From: CAZFQG01 sp964520785
Lineage (GTDB): Bacteria; Planctomycetota; Planctomycetia; Pirellulales; Thermoguttaceae
DNA length: 8,350 nt
Assembly (NCBI GenBank): GCA_964520785.1
Contig: CAZFQG010000237.1
Coordinates: 1-8,350 of the forward strand
Direction: 5' to 3'
Shown here: positions 6,236-8,350 of the stretch, piece after piece
How the letters are laid out: every line of letters starts with the position of its first letter
Position numbering within the stretch: position 1 is the stretch's first letter
Made by a program: the position numbers and the translations under genes
The notes under the pieces: generated by a model
The model's database searches: none
The model's input: only the letters and a program-made list of their open reading frames with translations
Told to the model about the DNA's origin: nothing

Positions 6236-6428
6236 TCGCGGCAACTGGGGACAGAGCGTTAGCGGCGCCGCCAACGGCGATCTCTCCGGCGACGGAATCG
6301 TCAACAGCGCCGATCTCGACCTTGTCCGAGCGAACTGGGGCGCAACCGCGGCAGCGGCCGTTCCCGAACCGTCCGCCTTCCTCCTCCTCGGCCTTGTCGG
6401 GTTGCTCCGCGTCTGGAAGCGCCGCTGA
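5421..6428 (+). CDS. Secreted PEP-CTERM protein with dockerin-type EF-hand pair (second tandem paralogue)
   Basis: This 335-residue protein has the same plan as its upstream neighbour. A signal peptide ends near residue 26 (MTGASA). A beta-rich domain at about 28-250 shares WGGIAPGI-type, GNGDLQI-R, SFDGLG-IDNNPLY and YFD-YAADFIDM segments with the first paralogue. Two EF-hand loops (DCNGDGFVNSAD and DLSGDGIVNSAD) lie at residues 257-309, and the tail VPEP plus hydrophobic stretch and WKRR ends the protein. The start is uncertain. GTG 5421 has an AAAGG 10 bases upstream and gives a protein matching its paralogue in length; ATG 5436 would shorten it by five residues and leave a perfectly good signal peptide. 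The gene is followed by an intrinsic terminator. The role is unknown; the sorting tail and the calcium-binding pair point to the cell surface or extracellular matrix. Confidence 0.92.
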   Translation: MKVNPMKVLFLVAGFTALFGMTGASAVEVSDDFSSASPFWQYVTSGPNVTVGVSNGKMVADFAGVPAWGGIAPGIGGAIYGNPSAFMDTTVVTSMLELDGDTSYFYAGLVARGDAQLGYDAGSGAVTGNAYIVTISGYAGNGDLQIHRISGGQQHHLAIQSFDGLGGTIDNNPLYLKMIVETVGADVQLKGLISLNSDFSDPFGVLEYLDMDGERILVPGMVGVMGSNDPGQPAMPVTAYFDNFYAADFIDMTLPGDCNGDGFVNSADLDIVRGNWGQSVSGAANGDLSGDGIVNSADLDLVRANWGATAAAAVPEPSAFLLLGLVGLLRVWKRR

Positions 6429-6467
6429 GGCGGGCCGCGAAGAACCCGTGAAACAATCGGTCTTACC

Positions 6468-6508
6468 CCCGGGGGCGGCTCCCCTCGAGTCGCCCCCGGG
6501 ATATTTCT
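6468..6508 (+). terminator. Intrinsic terminator after the second PEP-CTERM paralogue
   Basis: CCCGGGGGCG (6468-6477) and its exact reverse complement (6491-6500) form a 10-bp, fully G+C stem with a 13-base loop, followed by ATATTTCT. It starts 40 bases after the TGA at 6426-6428. The T-tract is interrupted but adequate. The convergent glycosyltransferase gene ends at 6595; a second hairpin (6516-6538, TGAA loop, one bulged base) lies between and could serve either strand. Confidence 0.7.
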
Positions 6509-6594
6509 TGGCGGAAGCGTTCCGTGAACGGAGACGCTCAGCGTTCCCGCGGCCGATGCGCTGCCGTCGCGCGAATAGCGTGAGCCGTTCGTCC

Positions 6595-8349
6595 TTAACG
6601 TTTGAGATCGGCTGGAGACCGCGAGGCCGCCCGCGAGGCGGCTTCGTTCGGTCGCAGGATTACCACCGTTCCCGGTTCCAAAAACCGGGGTTGTTCCAAA
6701 ACCGCCCGGAACCGTCCCGGATACGCTTCCTCCAAGGCGGGAAGGTGCTCGGCAAGGGTGAGAACATACGGCCGGCGCGCGCTTTCCACCGCGAAATTCA
6801 AGTCCCGCGGATGATGCGTTTTCGGCACCGGTTTGCCGCCGTAGTAAACGAACCCCTGCCGCATGAATCGAAAGGCGATCAGATCCACGCCGTCCGGATG
6901 GAGGCGGCGCATTTCCGCCATCATCCCCGGAGCGTTGCGATACTGCGCAATCCGGATCGTCGCGAATCCGAAGATGGCCGTCAAGAACACGACCGCCGTC
7001 ACCGCGTATGCGCCGAGAGCGTTCGCCAAATCACCGCGACCGTTCCACCACAAGGAGAGGGAACCTCCGCCGACCAGAATCAACCCGACCAATCCGAGCC
7101 ACCATTCGCCGGGAAGCACGAACCAGGCTACGATGGGAAAGATCACCGCCAGCCCAACCCCCACCGCGATGCTCGTCACCATGGCGTTGCGCATCCACAG
7201 GCGGGATCGGGGAACCTCCTCCTCAAGCCACCCGGCAATCATTCCCCCCAATAAAAGCGCCATCGCCGGGTAGGCGGGAAGCACGTAGTGCGGAAGCTTC
7301 ATGGCGACCACCGACCAGAACCCCACGATAACCCCGATCCAACATGCCAACAGGACGTACCCGTCCCGATCTTCGTTCGTCCCGCGCAGACGGCGGACGA
7401 GATGCAGCCCCATCGGCGTCAGGAAGACGGCCCACGGAAAGAATCCGATCATAATTGAAAGGACGTGGTAAAAGAACGGCCCGGTGTGTCCCAAGATGGG
7501 CTTGACCGAGGGCCCCAGATTGTATTTCCAGACGAACTCATCGATCCAAGCCCCGTCGGTCCGCAACGCGACCAGAATCGTCCACGGAGCGGTAACGGTG
7601 AATAGAACGAGGACCGCCGTGAAGGGCCGCATTCGCCGGATGGCGATGACGAAGTTCCACGGCGAAAAAACCCGCAGCGCCACGATGAGGGAATACCTCG
7701 CGCGGCCGATCAGTCCGGCGGAAACCTTTTCATCCGCCACTTTCTCTTCTTTCGCGTATCGCTGAATTAGCAGGAACATGCCGATGACGCCCAAAGGCAT
7801 GATCGCGCCCACGGGCCCCTTCCCCAGTACGCTCAGGCCGGTGGCGGCATAGATCAAAACCGCGTGGAACCACGGAATCGGTCCGTCATAGTCCAACATC
7901 GACGCGGCCCTGCTCCGCATCCCCCAGACGAAAGCGGCCAACGCGAACGTAATGACGAACGTTAGACCCGTGTCGACGGTCGCCGCTCTCGCGGAGATCG
8001 TGAAGATAATCGTTGACGCAGTCGCCAGGCCGGCCCAAAACCCGGCCCTTTCGTTAAACAGGGTCCTGCCCAAATGGAAGACCAGAAGCGAGGTCGCCAC
8101 GCCCAGGAACGCGGAGGCGAACCGCGCCGCGAATTCGCTTTCGCCAAAGACACGGAAACCGGCAATCATCCCCCAGAACATCAAAGGGGGCTTGTCTGGA
8201 AACATCTCGCCGTTAAACCAGGGAACGACCCAGTCCCCGCGTTGGAGCATCTCTCTGGCGCAACTCGCGTAAATGGTCTCATCATCATCCCATAGGGCCG
8301 CCCCTCCGAGGCAGGTGAAGAATATCGTAGCGGAGGCCAGAACGATCCA
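6595..8349 (-). CDS. ArnT/PMT-type membrane glycosyltransferase (GT83-like), N-terminus beyond the window
   Basis: The frame is open from the right edge to the stop at 6595-6597 (584 codons seen). ATG 8250 is internal, because conserved family sequence continues upstream of it. The first periplasmic loop reads LWDDDETIYASCAREMLQRG followed by DWVVPWFNGE and DKPPLMFW. This is the signature of the ArnT family, which transfers a sugar from a polyprenyl-phosphate donor to lipid A or another envelope acceptor; the acidic cluster at 8278-8289 is where the catalytic Asp/Glu is expected. Later motifs agree: LGKGPVG, GFFPWAVFL, and KLPHYVLPAYPAMALL with many membrane segments between. A soluble tail (roughly the last 130 residues, rich in charged groups) follows the last membrane helix. 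The donor and acceptor cannot be read from sequence, so I give no gene name. It converges on the PEP-CTERM genes and is probably a separate transcription unit. Confidence 0.92.
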   Translation of the reverse strand, partial: WIVLASATIFFTCLGGAALWDDDETIYASCAREMLQRGDWVVPWFNGEMFPDKPPLMFWGMIAGFRVFGESEFAARFASAFLGVATSLLVFHLGRTLFNERAGFWAGLATASTIIFTISARAATVDTGLTFVITFALAAFVWGMRSRAASMLDYDGPIPWFHAVLIYAATGLSVLGKGPVGAIMPLGVIGMFLLIQRYAKEEKVADEKVSAGLIGRARYSLIVALRVFSPWNFVIAIRRMRPFTAVLVLFTVTAPWTILVALRTDGAWIDEFVWKYNLGPSVKPILGHTGPFFYHVLSIMIGFFPWAVFLTPMGLHLVRRLRGTNEDRDGYVLLACWIGVIVGFWSVVAMKLPHYVLPAYPAMALLLGGMIAGWLEEEVPRSRLWMRNAMVTSIAVGVGLAVIFPIVAWFVLPGEWWLGLVGLILVGGGSLSLWWNGRGDLANALGAYAVTAVVFLTAIFGFATIRIAQYRNAPGMMAEMRRLHPDGVDLIAFRFMRQGFVYYGGKPVPKTHHPRDLNFAVESARRPYVLTLAEHLPALEEAYPGRFRAVLEQPRFLEPGTVVILRPNEAASRAASRSPADLKR

Positions 8350-8350
8350 A

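Noticed and set aside
783..6428. A cellulosome-type cohesin-dockerin system
   Set aside because: The EF-hand loops resemble dockerins, but no cohesin, scaffoldin or glycoside hydrolase motif is present, and each module is followed by a PEP-CTERM tail instead of ending the protein.
6322..7254. A 310-codon open frame on the plus strand
   Set aside because: It overlaps the end of one real gene, runs through the terminator and lies antisense to the glycosyltransferase; the product is Arg/Pro-rich low-information sequence.

Overview
The window looks like chromosomal DNA from a planctomycete (Planctomycetota). This rests on a combination I know from that phylum: a DUF1559 prepilin-like protein, three secreted proteins that each end in a dockerin-type EF-hand pair followed by a PEP-CTERM sorting tail, and G+C-rich coding DNA. 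The taxonomic call is inference from gene content only. I see no rRNA, tRNA, CRISPR array, transposase or phage gene.

Left arm (minus strand, 1-3751). In transcription order there is a GntR/FCD-family regulator, a 703-residue PEP-CTERM/dockerin protein starting 44 bases after the regulator's stop, and a DUF1559 prepilin-like gene that runs off the left edge. The last gene has no stop codon inside the window. The 157 bases between the second and third genes hold two long perfect inverted repeats. One lies just after the stop of the PEP-CTERM gene; the other abuts the Shine-Dalgarno of the DUF1559 gene. The three genes may be one operon led by the regulator, with segmental processing or termination inside it.

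Control region (about 3752-4223). This divergent spacer is the densest non-coding part of the window. It has a good sigma-70-type promoter for the regulator (TTGACA, 17 bases, TACGAT), with a perfect palindrome over the predicted start point. A hairpin followed by ten T lies on the minus strand just upstream of that promoter. A second inverted repeat sits on a possible -10 of the rightward gene. Autoregulation of the GntR protein, and perhaps control of the rightward gene, is the natural reading; it is not proven.

Right arm (plus strand, 4224-6428). Two paralogous secreted proteins (336 and 335 residues) stand in tandem. Each has a signal peptide, a beta-rich domain of about 220 residues, a dockerin pair and a PEP-CTERM tail. 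They are most alike in the dockerin module, which also matches that of the leftward gene. An intrinsic terminator follows the second copy.

Right edge (minus strand, 6595 to beyond 8350). An ArnT/PMT-type membrane glycosyltransferase (GT83-like) is truncated at its N-terminus by the window. It converges on the PEP-CTERM pair and need not be related to it functionally.

Taken together, the window is a small locus of exosortase-sorted, calcium-binding surface or extracellular proteins with a metabolite-sensing regulator at its centre. No exosortase, cohesin or enzyme partner is visible here.
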